Positions 51,400 through 59,906 of a DNA stretch of 64,000 bases are shown in pieces; position 1 is the stretch's first letter; each line of letters opens with the position of its first letter. Origin of the DNA: Streptosporangium amethystogenes (GTDB lineage: Bacteria > Actinomycetota > Actinomycetes > Streptosporangiales > Streptosporangiaceae). Below the pieces are notes generated by a model that saw nothing but the letters and a program-made list of their open reading frames with translations, was not told where the DNA came from and searched no databases. Made by a program: the position numbers and the translations under genes. The stretch spans positions 558,001 to 622,000 of the forward strand of contig NZ_JOEQ01000005.1 in assembly GCF_000721075.1 (NCBI RefSeq). Direction: 5' to 3'.

Positions 51400-51633
51400 T
51401 CAGGCCGGAGGGCCGTACGGCTCGATCCTCGGATCGGCGTAGGGGCCCTCGCCCGCCGCGGGATCGACGCGGCGGGCCGCGGCCTCGGTCACCCGCAGCC
51501 CGTACAGGCCCTGATCGGGGTCGATGAGCACCAGGCCGTAGCCGGTGTCGACCTCCTCCTCCGGCAGCCTCAGGTGCCGCATGGCCTGCGCGAGCGTCGC
51601 GTCGGGCGGGAGCCGTACGGTGATCAGGAGCAT
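51400..51633 (-). CDS. 77-residue partner protein of a subtilase locus
   Basis: It begins MLLITVRLPPDATLAQAMRH, and later segments (VDTGYGLVLIDPDQGLYGLRVTEAAARRV) suggest an alpha/beta fold. Upstream lies the last dozen codons of a lost S8 peptidase; a second broken copy follows the intact S8 gene at 56220. The pair layout implies that the small protein works with the peptidase, perhaps as an inhibitor, chaperone or sensor. I do not recognise a family. Confidence 0.65.
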   Translation of the reverse strand: MLLITVRLPPDATLAQAMRHLRLPEEEVDTGYGLVLIDPDQGLYGLRVTEAAARRVDPAAGEGPYADPRIEPYGPPA

Positions 51634-51637
51634 GACC

Positions 51638-51672
51638 TCACGGTACGCGTTCGGCGCGGCGCCGCAACGAGG
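51638..51672 (-). pseudogene. remnant of S8 peptidase C-terminus
   Basis: The minus strand reads SLRRRAERVP-stop just before the 77-residue gene, matching SLRRRAERAL-stop at the end of the intact subtilase (56220). Homology ends abruptly at about 51672. Confidence 0.7.
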
Positions 51673-51737
51673 GGTGCCGGTAAGAAATGTGTCATGAGCC
51701 CCAAACGAGCTTGATCGCGGGACCAACGACTTGAGCG

Positions 51738-54236
51738 TCAGGCACTGGGGCTGAGGACAGCTTCCTCCACTTCCAGGAGCGGCAGGCCCGCCGCGTACCG
51801 CCGGAAGAAACCGGCGGTCGGGGTGTCCGCGGTCGCGACGGCGTCCGGGGTGCCCTCCGCGACCACCGCACCCCCTTCCGGACCGGCTCCCGGCCCCAGA
51901 TCGATCACCCAGTCCGCGGACGCGGCGACGGGGATGTCATGTTCGGCCACGACGACGGTGTTGCCCGAGTCGAGCAACACATCGAGCGCATCCACCACAC
52001 GCTGGATGTCAGACGGGTGCAGGCCCGAGACGGGTTCGTCGAGAACGACAAGGCCGGCCTTGCGGCCCGCTGCACCGCGCTGGATCGCGGACGCCAGCTT
52101 CAGCCGCTGCGCCTCACCGCCGGACAGCTCTGTGGCGCTCTGGCCGAGCTGGAGATAGCCAAGCCCGACCTGGTTCAAGGCTCCCAGGGTTTCCGCGAGT
52201 TGCCGGGGTTCGGAGAACCGCTCCACAGCCTCGGCGACGGTCAGCTCCAGCACCTGATCGATGGCCAGCCCCTGATACCTGATCTCCAAAGCCTCCGGCT
52301 TGTAGCGCCGACCCTCGCACGCGTCGCAGACCACCCACACATCCGGCAGGAAGTGCATGTCGACCAGCTTGCGGCCATAACCGGTGCAGGTTTCGCAGCG
52401 GCCGCCACCCGCGGTGTTGAAGCTGAACCAGGAGGCATTGACCCCGCGTCCGCACGCCACGTCGGTTTCGGCGAACAGCTTGCGGACAATGTCGAACGCC
52501 TTGCTGTAGGTGGCCGGGTTCGACCGCGGCGTCCGCCCGAGCGGTTCCTGATCGACGACCGCGACCCAGTCGAACCCCTCCAGACCGGTCACCTGTCGCA
52601 CCGTGTCGGTCGCCGTCCCGTTCAGGGCGGCCTCCACGCTCGCCGCGAGCGCGCCGAGCAGGCTGCTCTTGCCGCTGCCGCTCACCCCGGTCAGGCAGGT
52701 GAGCCGACCGGCGGGGAAACGCACCAGGTCCGCGGTCACGTTGTGCGCACGCAGGCCGTGCAGCTCCACCCAGCCGGTGTCATCCCCGGCCGGACGCCGG
52801 GTCCGGCGCAGCCGCGGCCCCTTACCGGCCAGATAGCGCCCGGTCAGCGACTCCGGGTGGGCGGCCGCGTCGGCGGGAGGCCCCGACACCAGGATCTCAC
52901 CGCCGAGGCGGCCCGCGCCGGGCCCCATATCGATCACCCAGTCGGCCCGGGCGATCAGTTCAGGGTCGTGCTCGACCAGGAGCACCGTGTTGCCGGCCTT
53001 GCGTAGCTCCAGGGCGATATCGAGCAGGTGCGCCTTGTCCGCCGGATGCAGTCCGGTCCCGGGCTCGTCCAGGACGAAGATGATGCCGCTCAGCTCGGTG
53101 CTGAGCTGCGCGGCGAGCCGGGTTCGCTGCAACTCACCCCCGGACAGCGTCGCCGCGCTCCGGGACAGCAGGAGATGGGCCAGGCCGAGCCGGTCGAGGA
53201 TCCCGAGCCTGCGGCCCAGGTCCTGCAGCAGCGGCTCACCCACCTCGCGCTGCCGGGCGTCCAGGCCGCCGGCCACGAGCTCCGCCCAGCTGCGCACTTC
53301 CCGTACATCCACCTCGAGCAGGTCGGGATAGGTCAGCCCGCCGAGCCGCACGGACCGGGCCACCTGGTCGTACCCGCTGCCGCCGCAGGTGCCGCACGGC
53401 TGCTTGCGCATGTACGGCAGGTAGCGCTGCTTGGCGCTGGAGGTCTGGGCGTTCACGAACACCCGCTCCACCTCGGCGAGCGCGCCCCGCAGCGGCTGGC
53501 TCGAGGTGTAGGTCACCGAGACCGTCTCCTTCTTGTTCGACATGTCGACGGTCGCTTCGACCTTCTCCTCACCCGTGCCGTACAGCACACAGCGGCGGAA
53601 CTCCTCAGGCAGCGACTGCCATGGCCGACCGAGGTCCACACCCCGCTTCTCAGCAAGCGCCGGTACGAACGCGTGCTCCCCCGACCGCCACTTCGCGTAC
53701 CAGGGCGAGGCCCCCGCGAAGAGTGGAAGCTCCGGATCGGTGATGACCAGGTCCTCCTGCGCCTGCCAGCGCCCGCCCACTCCGTGGCAGTCCGCACAGC
53801 TCCCTTCCGGCGTATTGCGGTTAAAATGAGCGGTCGTCAGATGCCCGTCCCCACTTTCCGCCGCCGGGTCCGCGCCGATCCCCGGAAGGCGCGAGTACAA
53901 CAGCCCCAGATGTCCGTCGATACCGGTGATCGTCGCGACCGTGGACCGGGGGTTGCGGTTCAGACGGCGCTGATCGACCGCGAGCGTCGCGCCGAGTCCC
54001 AGGATGCGGTCGACCTTCGGCCGATTGCGCTGGGTGATGTACTGCCGCACGAACGGCGAAAGCCCCTCCAGATACCGCAGCTGGGCCTCGTTGTGCAGGG
54101 TGTCGATGGCCAGTGAGGTCTTGCCGCTGCCGCTCACTCCGGTGAAGGCGATGAGCCGCCCCTTGGGGATGCTCACCGACACGTCCCGCAGATTGTTGGT
54201 ACGAGCCCCCACCACCTCGATGGCCTCGTACCCCAT
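51738..54236 (-). CDS. UvrA-like ABC ATPase (drug-resistance or repair type)
   Basis: 832 residues with two ATPase halves: Walker [10 protein letters not shown] and [10 protein letters not shown], signatures LSGGELQR and LSGGEAQR, Walker [11 protein letters not shown] and [10 protein letters not shown]. Zinc motifs [25 protein letters not shown] and CDAC are present. It is shorter than UvrA (~950) and lacks part of the UvrB-interacting region, as in UvrA2/DrrC-like proteins that protect DNA from intercalators. It stands alone. The ATG at 54236 is chosen because [11 protein letters not shown] then falls at the usual N-terminal position. Confidence 0.85.
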   Translation of the reverse strand: MGYEAIEVVGARTNNLRDVSVSIPKGRLIAFTGVSGSGKTSLAIDTLHNEAQLRYLEGLSPFVRQYITQRNRPKVDRILGLGATLAVDQRRLNRNPRSTVATITGIDGHLGLLYSRLPGIGADPAAESGDGHLTTAHFNRNTPEGSCADCHGVGGRWQAQEDLVITDPELPLFAGASPWYAKWRSGEHAFVPALAEKRGVDLGRPWQSLPEEFRRCVLYGTGEEKVEATVDMSNKKETVSVTYTSSQPLRGALAEVERVFVNAQTSSAKQRYLPYMRKQPCGTCGGSGYDQVARSVRLGGLTYPDLLEVDVREVRSWAELVAGGLDARQREVGEPLLQDLGRRLGILDRLGLAHLLLSRSAATLSGGELQRTRLAAQLSTELSGIIFVLDEPGTGLHPADKAHLLDIALELRKAGNTVLLVEHDPELIARADWVIDMGPGAGRLGGEILVSGPPADAAAHPESLTGRYLAGKGPRLRRTRRPAGDDTGWVELHGLRAHNVTADLVRFPAGRLTCLTGVSGSGKSSLLGALAASVEAALNGTATDTVRQVTGLEGFDWVAVVDQEPLGRTPRSNPATYSKAFDIVRKLFAETDVACGRGVNASWFSFNTAGGGRCETCTGYGRKLVDMHFLPDVWVVCDACEGRRYKPEALEIRYQGLAIDQVLELTVAEAVERFSEPRQLAETLGALNQVGLGYLQLGQSATELSGGEAQRLKLASAIQRGAAGRKAGLVVLDEPVSGLHPSDIQRVVDALDVLLDSGNTVVVAEHDIPVAASADWVIDLGPGAGPEGGAVVAEGTPDAVATADTPTAGFFRRYAAGLPLLEVEEAVLSPSA

Positions 54237-54438
54237 ACTCGCAACGTCCCGTACGAACGCAGTCAACCTTCGTCCATCCTCTCGTAACACAGCAGAACAT
54301 GGGCGGACAGGCACCCCACCCATGCCGAACAAACCGATCACGCCACTACGCGGTGGCCGCTCGTCACAATGGTGCTGAGCGGCCGCTTCACCAGGTCTCT
54401 CAGCACGTGGCCGGTCTCGATGCGGCCCGTGCTGCGGA

Positions 54439-54720
54439 TCAGGACCGGGACACCGCGGTGAGCTTGTCGATGTTGCGCGCCGTGCCGAAGTGCCACTTTC
54501 CGCGCGGGAAGTGCCCGTCCACACCGCTGATCCGCGGCTCGCCCTTCGCCGTCACGGTGGACAGGGCGAGGGGGCACATGCCGGTGAGGACCCCGGTGAG
54601 CTGCTCCGCGGTCAGGGTGCGCTCGCTGTTGATGATCGAGCGGAGGTGCGAGGTGGAGCGGGAGAGCGAGGCGTCGAGGGGAGCTCGAAGCTCTTTGAGA
54701 TCTTCTGGTGTTTCGCGCAT
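54439..54720 (-). pseudogene. PPOX (pyridoxamine phosphate oxidase) fold protein, 3' truncated
   Basis: 93 residues that read as the first half of an F420/FMN PPOX-fold protein: LTAEQLTGVLTGMCPLALSTVTAKGEPRIS, abbreviated, then GKWHFGTARN. Soon after, the frame ends with several stops close by, so the rest of the ~160-residue domain is lost. Confidence 0.65.
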
Positions 54721-55144
54721 CGCGGTCCTTGTCTATCCGTGGGGCTCCGGTCCACGCCCCCATCGGCGCCGACCGGTGAACCCATGATCGATCTAAAACC
54801 CGACGTCTTGTGTCATGTTTTTTCATCCGTTGGACTTGTCGGTAGCCGCCCAGATCGGCGAGCGGTCGGTCACGTGGTCTCGATGACGCCCCCGGTCTCG
54901 CGGCCGGGGTGGCGGCCGTTCGTGGGTGTTCCGGTAGGAGATCCCCTTACGGAACACCATCGCCTGCGCGAGGAGCGCGGTAGGCGCCCGGCGGGTGCCG
55001 GAGGAGGGCAGCCTCGTTTCCTGCGGGCCGATCTTGGCGCGGCGTGAGGCCGGGAACTCGCGATCTCAGCGGCATGGTCCACATCTGCCAGGTCAAGCGG
55101 CATCCCGCGGCGGAGGGGCACCCTGCCAGTACACCTTTCATCAG
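54721..55144. other. gene-free remnant DNA
   Basis: About 424 bases between the PPOX fragment and the SDR remnant. Short open frames exist but none has homology I can name, good third-position bias or a convincing start. I see no terminator or tRNA. Confidence 0.5.
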
Positions 55145-55470
55145 CGCCTTTGGTGGGTACCGGCCACCTCACCGGGCCTGGCGTTCGCACGCGAAGGCGC
55201 CGCCGTCGTGGTCGCCGACGTCACCGCCGGCGACAACGAGGACACCATCCGCATGATCGTTGCACAGGGCGGCCGGGCGCCGGCGGTGACCTGCGACGCC
55301 ACCGGCGACGACGACGTGCGGGTGGTTCTGGACACCGTGATCGGCCAGTTCGGGCGCATCGACATCGCCTTCGACGACGCCGGCGTCGAACAGCCTGTCA
55401 AACCGCTCACCGAGCTCACCGAAGCTTCAAAGGCATCTACACCTGCATGAAACATCAGATCCCGCCCGGG
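55145..55470 (+). pseudogene. short-chain dehydrogenase remnant
   Basis: The frame reads AFAREGAAVVVADVTAGDNEDT, IVAQGGRAPAVTCDATGDDD, FGRIDIAFDDAGVEQP, all from a classical SDR with the NNAG motif changed to DDAG. The glycine-rich start is gone, the segment before FKGIYTCMKHQIP is deleted and out of frame, and the catalytic Tyr part is absent. Confidence 0.8.
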
Positions 55471-55499
55471 AGTGTCGACGGCGCCGCAGGCGTGGCCGG

Positions 55500-55991
55500 T
55501 CAGCGGCGAGGAGAGAGGCGGAAGACGCGCAGTTCGCGGTCGCCCGCCCGCTCGGTGTAGCGCTCGTAGACCGGCCAGGCCCCGACCAGCCGCGCCCAGG
55601 CGTCGGCCCGTTCGTCACCCGTCAGCAGGCGGCCGGTGACCGGTGACACCCGGCCCCGGAAGCTCACCGTGGCCTCCGGGGTCGCGATGAGGTTGCCACT
55701 CCAGGCGGGGTGGTTCGGGCGGCCGAAGTTGGAGCCGACCAGCAGGAAGCCGCCGTCCTCCTCGGGCAGGCAGGAGACCGGCGCGACGCGCGGCTCGCCG
55801 CTTTTGCTGCCGGTCGTGGTGAGGATGAGGGTGGGCAGCATCTGGTCGCTCAGCACGACCCTGCCCCGGGTCAGGCGGTGCGCGGCCTGGTCCATTCCGG
55901 GCACGATCCCGGGCGCGATCCTGGCGAAGGCGTCGGTCGCCGACAGCCACTGGACGAACGGCCTGAGCATCCCGATGAGGCGTCGGCCCAC
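55500..55991 (-). CDS. F420-dependent (DDN-type) nitroreductase-family protein
   Basis: 163 residues of the deazaflavin-dependent nitroreductase split-barrel family: LILTTTGSKSGEPRVAPVSCLPEEDGGFLLVGSNFG and HPAWSGNLIATPEATV (quoted in part) are its signatures. Such enzymes use reduced F420, found mainly in actinobacteria, to reduce quinones or nitro compounds. GTG start; an ATG at 55970 is an alternative. It is intact within a zone of gene decay. Confidence 0.88.
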   Translation of the reverse strand: MGRRLIGMLRPFVQWLSATDAFARIAPGIVPGMDQAAHRLTRGRVVLSDQMLPTLILTTTGSKSGEPRVAPVSCLPEEDGGFLLVGSNFGRPNHPAWSGNLIATPEATVSFRGRVSPVTGRLLTGDERADAWARLVGAWPVYERYTERAGDRELRVFRLSPRR

Positions 55992-56136
55992 AGCGGTCTC
56001 GCAATCTCTCGCCCCGATCCGGCGTGCGTCCCACCGTAAGACGTAGCAAGCGCTAGGTCAATGCTCGGGCTCGGACGTTCGGCAGCGGGAGGCGTCCACG
56101 ACATCTTCATGGACCAGGCCCTCCTCGCGCGTGGTG

Positions 56137-56215
56137 CCGGCCGGGGGACCGTACGGCTCGATCCGGCCCGCGCGAGCGTCGCGTCGGGCGGGAGCCGTAC
56201 GGTGATCAGGAGCAT
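56137..56215 (-). pseudogene. collapsed copy of the 77-residue partner gene
   Basis: MLLITVRLPPDATLAR (16 codons) matches the start of the gene at 51633, then jumps to bases that match its last nine codons (ATCGAGCCGTACGG) out of frame. About 155 bases are missing. It begins five bases after the stop of the intact subtilase. Confidence 0.7.
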
Positions 56216-56219
56216 GGCC

Positions 56220-57578
56220 TCACAGCGCGCGTTCGGCGCGGCGTCGCAGCGAGGCGAGGATTCCGGCGGCGTCGACGACGCCGTAGCCGTGGTCGTGGTC
56301 GAAGCCGATGTCGCTCCGGTCGTCGGCGGTGCGCCGGAGCAGGGTGCGCAGCTGGGCGGGGGACAGGCGGGAGGAGGGCCACCGGGTGCGCACTGCCGCG
56401 ACCAGGCCGGCGGTGACGGGGCACGCGGCCGAGGTGCCCGAGTCCGCCTCGTCGTCGCCGAAGGCCCGGGAGCCGGAGAAGTGGGTGTAGGCGCACAGGT
56501 CCGGCTTGCGGGCGACGAGGCGGCCCGGCCCCTGAGAGGAGTAGCCGACCCGCTCGCCACGGGTGTCGACGCCGCCGATCGACAGGACGCGTGGGTGGGA
56601 GTTGGCGCCGGTGATCGGCCGGTCCGGATACGCGCACCGGCCGTCGGGGCAGTCGCGCCCGCAGTTCCCCGCGGCGAACAGCACGTCGGCGCCCGCCCGC
56701 TCCAGGCTGGAGACGATCAGGTTGAACGGGTGGGCCGGGTTGTCGGAGTAGTTGCCGGGATGGCCGACGGGGAAGTCCCAGCTGGGAGAGAAGGAGCCCC
56801 AGCTGTTGCTGACGACCAGGGACCGCGAAGCGGCGGGCTGGGCCTCCAGGACGGTGCGCAGGTGGGCGAAGGCCGCCACCGCGTCCGACAGCAGGCCGTC
56901 CAGGGCCGAGCCACCGGGGCGCCGGGAGAGCAGCACGGGCACGTCGATCAGTGACGCCCTCGGGGCGGCGATGAGCGCGTCGAAGGCGCACATCGTGCCG
57001 TGGTCGACAGGGAACTCACCCGCCCTGCCCTGCACCCCCGACGGTTTCCAGCTGCGTCGCTCGTCGACGGTGACATCGCGGCCGAGGTGCCGGGCGACGT
57101 GCGCGGAGTTGATCCCGGTGTCGAGCACCGCGAGCGCGACGCCCGAGCCGTCGAGGCCGTCACCGGACAGCTCGGCGACGCGGAGCAGCCGCTCCACGTC
57201 ACGCCAGTCGCCCACCGGGGGCGTGCCGCCGCAGGTGAGGCCCCGCTCGATCATCGGGTCGGCGAAGACGCCCACGACGTCGGGGCGGAGCGTGGGCAGC
57301 AGAGTGATCCGGGTGGATGTCTCGTCGTCGGAGATCTCCCCGCGGACCAGGACGGAGGCCTCGTCGGCGGCGAAGGAGAACGTCAGCGGCTGGTTGAGCG
57401 AGAGAGGGTCGCCTCCGGCGCCGGGCACCGGGCGGGGGACGACGACGGGTGAGAAGGAGGGGTCCACGACGACCCCCGGCAGCGGGTCGGCGACGTCGGC
57501 CGCCGCCGTGCTCACCGAGGGGTCGGCCACGGCCGCGACGACGTCGGGGGAGGGGCGGAGCTGGAGCAGGACTCGCAT
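56220..57578 (-). CDS. S8-family (subtilisin-like) serine peptidase
   Basis: 452 residues from the chosen ATG; an upstream ATG at 57617 is an alternative. The first ~160 residues form an unusual N-terminal region (VLLQLRPSPDVVAAV and a beta-rich part with EASVLVRGEISDDE). The subtilase domain shows Asp in AVLDTGINS, His in DHGTMCAF, Asn in FAAGNCGRD and Ser in SGTSAACP. No signal peptide is seen, so it may act inside the cell. Downstream lay a small partner gene, now collapsed (56137-56215); the intact partner is 4.6 kb away. Confidence 0.85.
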   Translation of the reverse strand: MRVLLQLRPSPDVVAAVADPSVSTAAADVADPLPGVVVDPSFSPVVVPRPVPGAGGDPLSLNQPLTFSFAADEASVLVRGEISDDETSTRITLLPTLRPDVVGVFADPMIERGLTCGGTPPVGDWRDVERLLRVAELSGDGLDGSGVALAVLDTGINSAHVARHLGRDVTVDERRSWKPSGVQGRAGEFPVDHGTMCAFDALIAAPRASLIDVPVLLSRRPGGSALDGLLSDAVAAFAHLRTVLEAQPAASRSLVVSNSWGSFSPSWDFPVGHPGNYSDNPAHPFNLIVSSLERAGADVLFAAGNCGRDCPDGRCAYPDRPITGANSHPRVLSIGGVDTRGERVGYSSQGPGRLVARKPDLCAYTHFSGSRAFGDDEADSGTSAACPVTAGLVAAVRTRWPSSRLSPAQLRTLLRRTADDRSDIGFDHDHGYGVVDAAGILASLRRRAERAL

Positions 57579-57748
57579 GTGCACCACCGGGACTCGGGGG
57601 ATCGGATCCCACCACATTCCTGCATCCACCTTGAGCACGTCCAGCCGCTGAAACCACCCTCTATCAGGCTCCACACCACCTAACCGGCGCAAATGGCGAG
57701 GGTGGATTTCCTTCCCTGAGCGGGTGCCGGTCACTAGCGTTGGACGGC

Positions 57749-59803
57749 ATGACCGCAGCGGCGGAGACGACGCCAACCTCCCATTCCGATGTCCGGCACA
57801 CGCACTGGCTGGGTACCCGTCCCAGGCTGATCGTGGCCAGTGGTTTCATGCTCTTCCTGGAACTGGCCCTGATCCGGTGGACCGGGTCGAACATCGTTCA
57901 TCTGAGTTACTTCACCAACTTTGTCCTGCTGGGGTCCTTCCTCGGTATCGGGCTTGGCTTCCTGCGTGTGGGGCGCAGCACCCGGCAGCCCTACTACTCG
58001 CCGATCGTGCTGGCGGTCCTGGTCCTGGTCGTGCTGCTCTTCCCGGTGACCGTGGACCGCCAGACCGAGGGTGTCCTGTACTGGACGAGCCTGAGCGCCA
58101 GCGGCCCGCCGCCCTGGCTGATCCTGCCAGTGATCTTCGCCGCGGCGGCGATCGTGCTGATGGGCCCGGCCGAGCTGGTCGGACGGTGCTTCCCCGAACT
58201 CGAACGGCTGGAGGCCTACCGCTACGACCTGATCGGCAGCCTCAGCGGCATCGGGCTGTTCACCGCGCTGTCGTTCCTCAGCGCGCCTCCGGTGGTGTGG
58301 GGGACGATCGCCGCGATCGCCTACGCGGTGCTGCTCTGGCCCCGCAGGGTCTGGGCCCGCGTGGCGCTGCTGGTCCCGTCGCTGGTCATCGTCGGTGCCC
58401 TCGCGACGGAGACGCTGACGGCGGGGGCGCTGTGGTCGCCCTACTACAAGGTGACCTACGTGCGCGGTTACTGGAACGACGTGCCGCTGATGGACATCAA
58501 GGTCAACGGCATCCCGCACCAGCAGGCCACCCCGGCGAAAAGCCGCCTGGAGTGGGAGCGCCAGTACGCCCTGCCGTACGAGCGGGCCGCCTCCGGCAGG
58601 CTGGACGACGTGCTGATCGTGGGCGCGGGCAGCGGCACCGACGTGTCGATCGCGCTGTCCAAGGGCGCCAAGCGCGTGGACGCCGTGGAGATCGACCCCA
58701 AGCTGTTGGAACTCGGCCGTTCCCACCACCCGGACAGGCCCTACGACGATCCCCGGGTCACCACCCACGTCACCGACGGCCGCGCCTTCCTGGAGAGGAC
58801 CTCCGGCAAGTACGACCTGATCCTCTTCGCGCTGCCCGACTCGCTCACCCTGGTCTCCGGGGCGAGTTCGCTGCGGCTGGAGAGCTACCTGTTCACCCAG
58901 CAGGCGATGGAGGCGGCCAGGGACCATCTCAAGCCGGGCGGGGCCTTCTCGATGTACAACTACTACCGCGAGACCTGGCTGGTCGACCGTCTCGGCGCGA
59001 CCATGCAGGCCGCCTTCGGCCACAAGCCCTGCGTCGACATCGTCAGCGAGACCGGCCAGCAGGCGGTGATCACCGCGGGCCTCACCACCGAGGCGCAGGC
59101 GTGCGGCACCGAATGGGCGGGAGCGACCGCCGACACCCCGCCACCGAGCGGTGACGACCGGCCTTTCCTCTACCTGAAGGACCGGACGATCCCGCAGATC
59201 TACCTCATCACCCTCGGATTGATCCTCCTCGTCAGCCTGCTCGCCGTCCGCGCCGTCGCCGGTCCGTACCGCCGGATGCGCCCGTACGCCGACCTCTTCC
59301 TGCTCGGCGTGGCGTTCCTGCTGCTGGAGACCAAGAGCGTCACCGGGTTCGCGCTGCTGTTCGGCACCACCTGGGTGGTGAACGCGATCGTGTTCGGCGG
59401 GGTGCTGATCGCCGTGCTCGCCGCGGTGGAGGTGACCCGCCGCTTCAGGGTGCCGTCCCTGCCGGTGATGTACGGTGTGCTGCTCGCCGGGCTGGTCCTG
59501 GCCTGGCTGGTGCCCAACTCCTGGCTGCTGGGCCTGCCGCTGCCGCTGCGCGCGGTGGTCGCCGTGGTCGTGGCGTTCCTGCCGATCTTCGCGGCCAACG
59601 TGGTGTTCGCCAAGCGCTTCGCCGACTCCGCCGATGCCACCGTGTCCTTCGGCGCCAACCTGCTGGGCGCGATGGTCGGTGGCTGCCTGGAGTATCTGGC
59701 GCTGGTCATCGGCTACCAGGCACTGCTGATCGTGGCGGGCCTGATCTATCTCGGCGCCTTCGCCCTGCTGCCCAGGACCGCCAGGACCGTCGGGGCCGGT
59801 TGA
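57749..59803 (+). CDS. membrane spermidine-synthase-like protein
   Basis: 684 residues. About seven membrane helices (residues ~25-230), a cytosolic Rossmann methyltransferase-like domain of the spermidine-synthase type (LIVGAGSGTDVSIALSKGAKRVDAVEIDPKLLELG, quoted in part; TDGRAFL; ILFALPDS), then six more helices. This fusion is widespread in bacteria as a SpeE-like membrane protein, but polyamine synthesis has rarely been shown for it. It ends at a strong bidirectional terminator. Confidence 0.82.
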   Translation: MTAAAETTPTSHSDVRHTHWLGTRPRLIVASGFMLFLELALIRWTGSNIVHLSYFTNFVLLGSFLGIGLGFLRVGRSTRQPYYSPIVLAVLVLVVLLFPVTVDRQTEGVLYWTSLSASGPPPWLILPVIFAAAAIVLMGPAELVGRCFPELERLEAYRYDLIGSLSGIGLFTALSFLSAPPVVWGTIAAIAYAVLLWPRRVWARVALLVPSLVIVGALATETLTAGALWSPYYKVTYVRGYWNDVPLMDIKVNGIPHQQATPAKSRLEWERQYALPYERAASGRLDDVLIVGAGSGTDVSIALSKGAKRVDAVEIDPKLLELGRSHHPDRPYDDPRVTTHVTDGRAFLERTSGKYDLILFALPDSLTLVSGASSLRLESYLFTQQAMEAARDHLKPGGAFSMYNYYRETWLVDRLGATMQAAFGHKPCVDIVSETGQQAVITAGLTTEAQACGTEWAGATADTPPPSGDDRPFLYLKDRTIPQIYLITLGLILLVSLLAVRAVAGPYRRMRPYADLFLLGVAFLLLETKSVTGFALLFGTTWVVNAIVFGGVLIAVLAAVEVTRRFRVPSLPVMYGVLLAGLVLAWLVPNSWLLGLPLPLRAVVAVVVAFLPIFAANVVFAKRFADSADATVSFGANLLGAMVGGCLEYLALVIGYQALLIVAGLIYLGAFALLPRTARTVGAG

Positions 59804-59848
59804 ACCGGGGACACGGCCTCGGCGGGCACGGATTCGAGAAAGAAGTGT

Positions 59849-59879
59849 GGCCCGTCCTCCTCTCGGAGGAGGACGGGCC
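59849..59879. terminator. bidirectional terminator
   Basis: GGCCCGTCCTCCTC pairs exactly with its complement around a TCG loop (14-bp stem), between the convergent spermidine-synthase-like and LCP genes. Confidence 0.75.
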
Positions 59880-59906
59880 GGTCGCGCGGGGTGGTCGCTG
59901 GACCGG

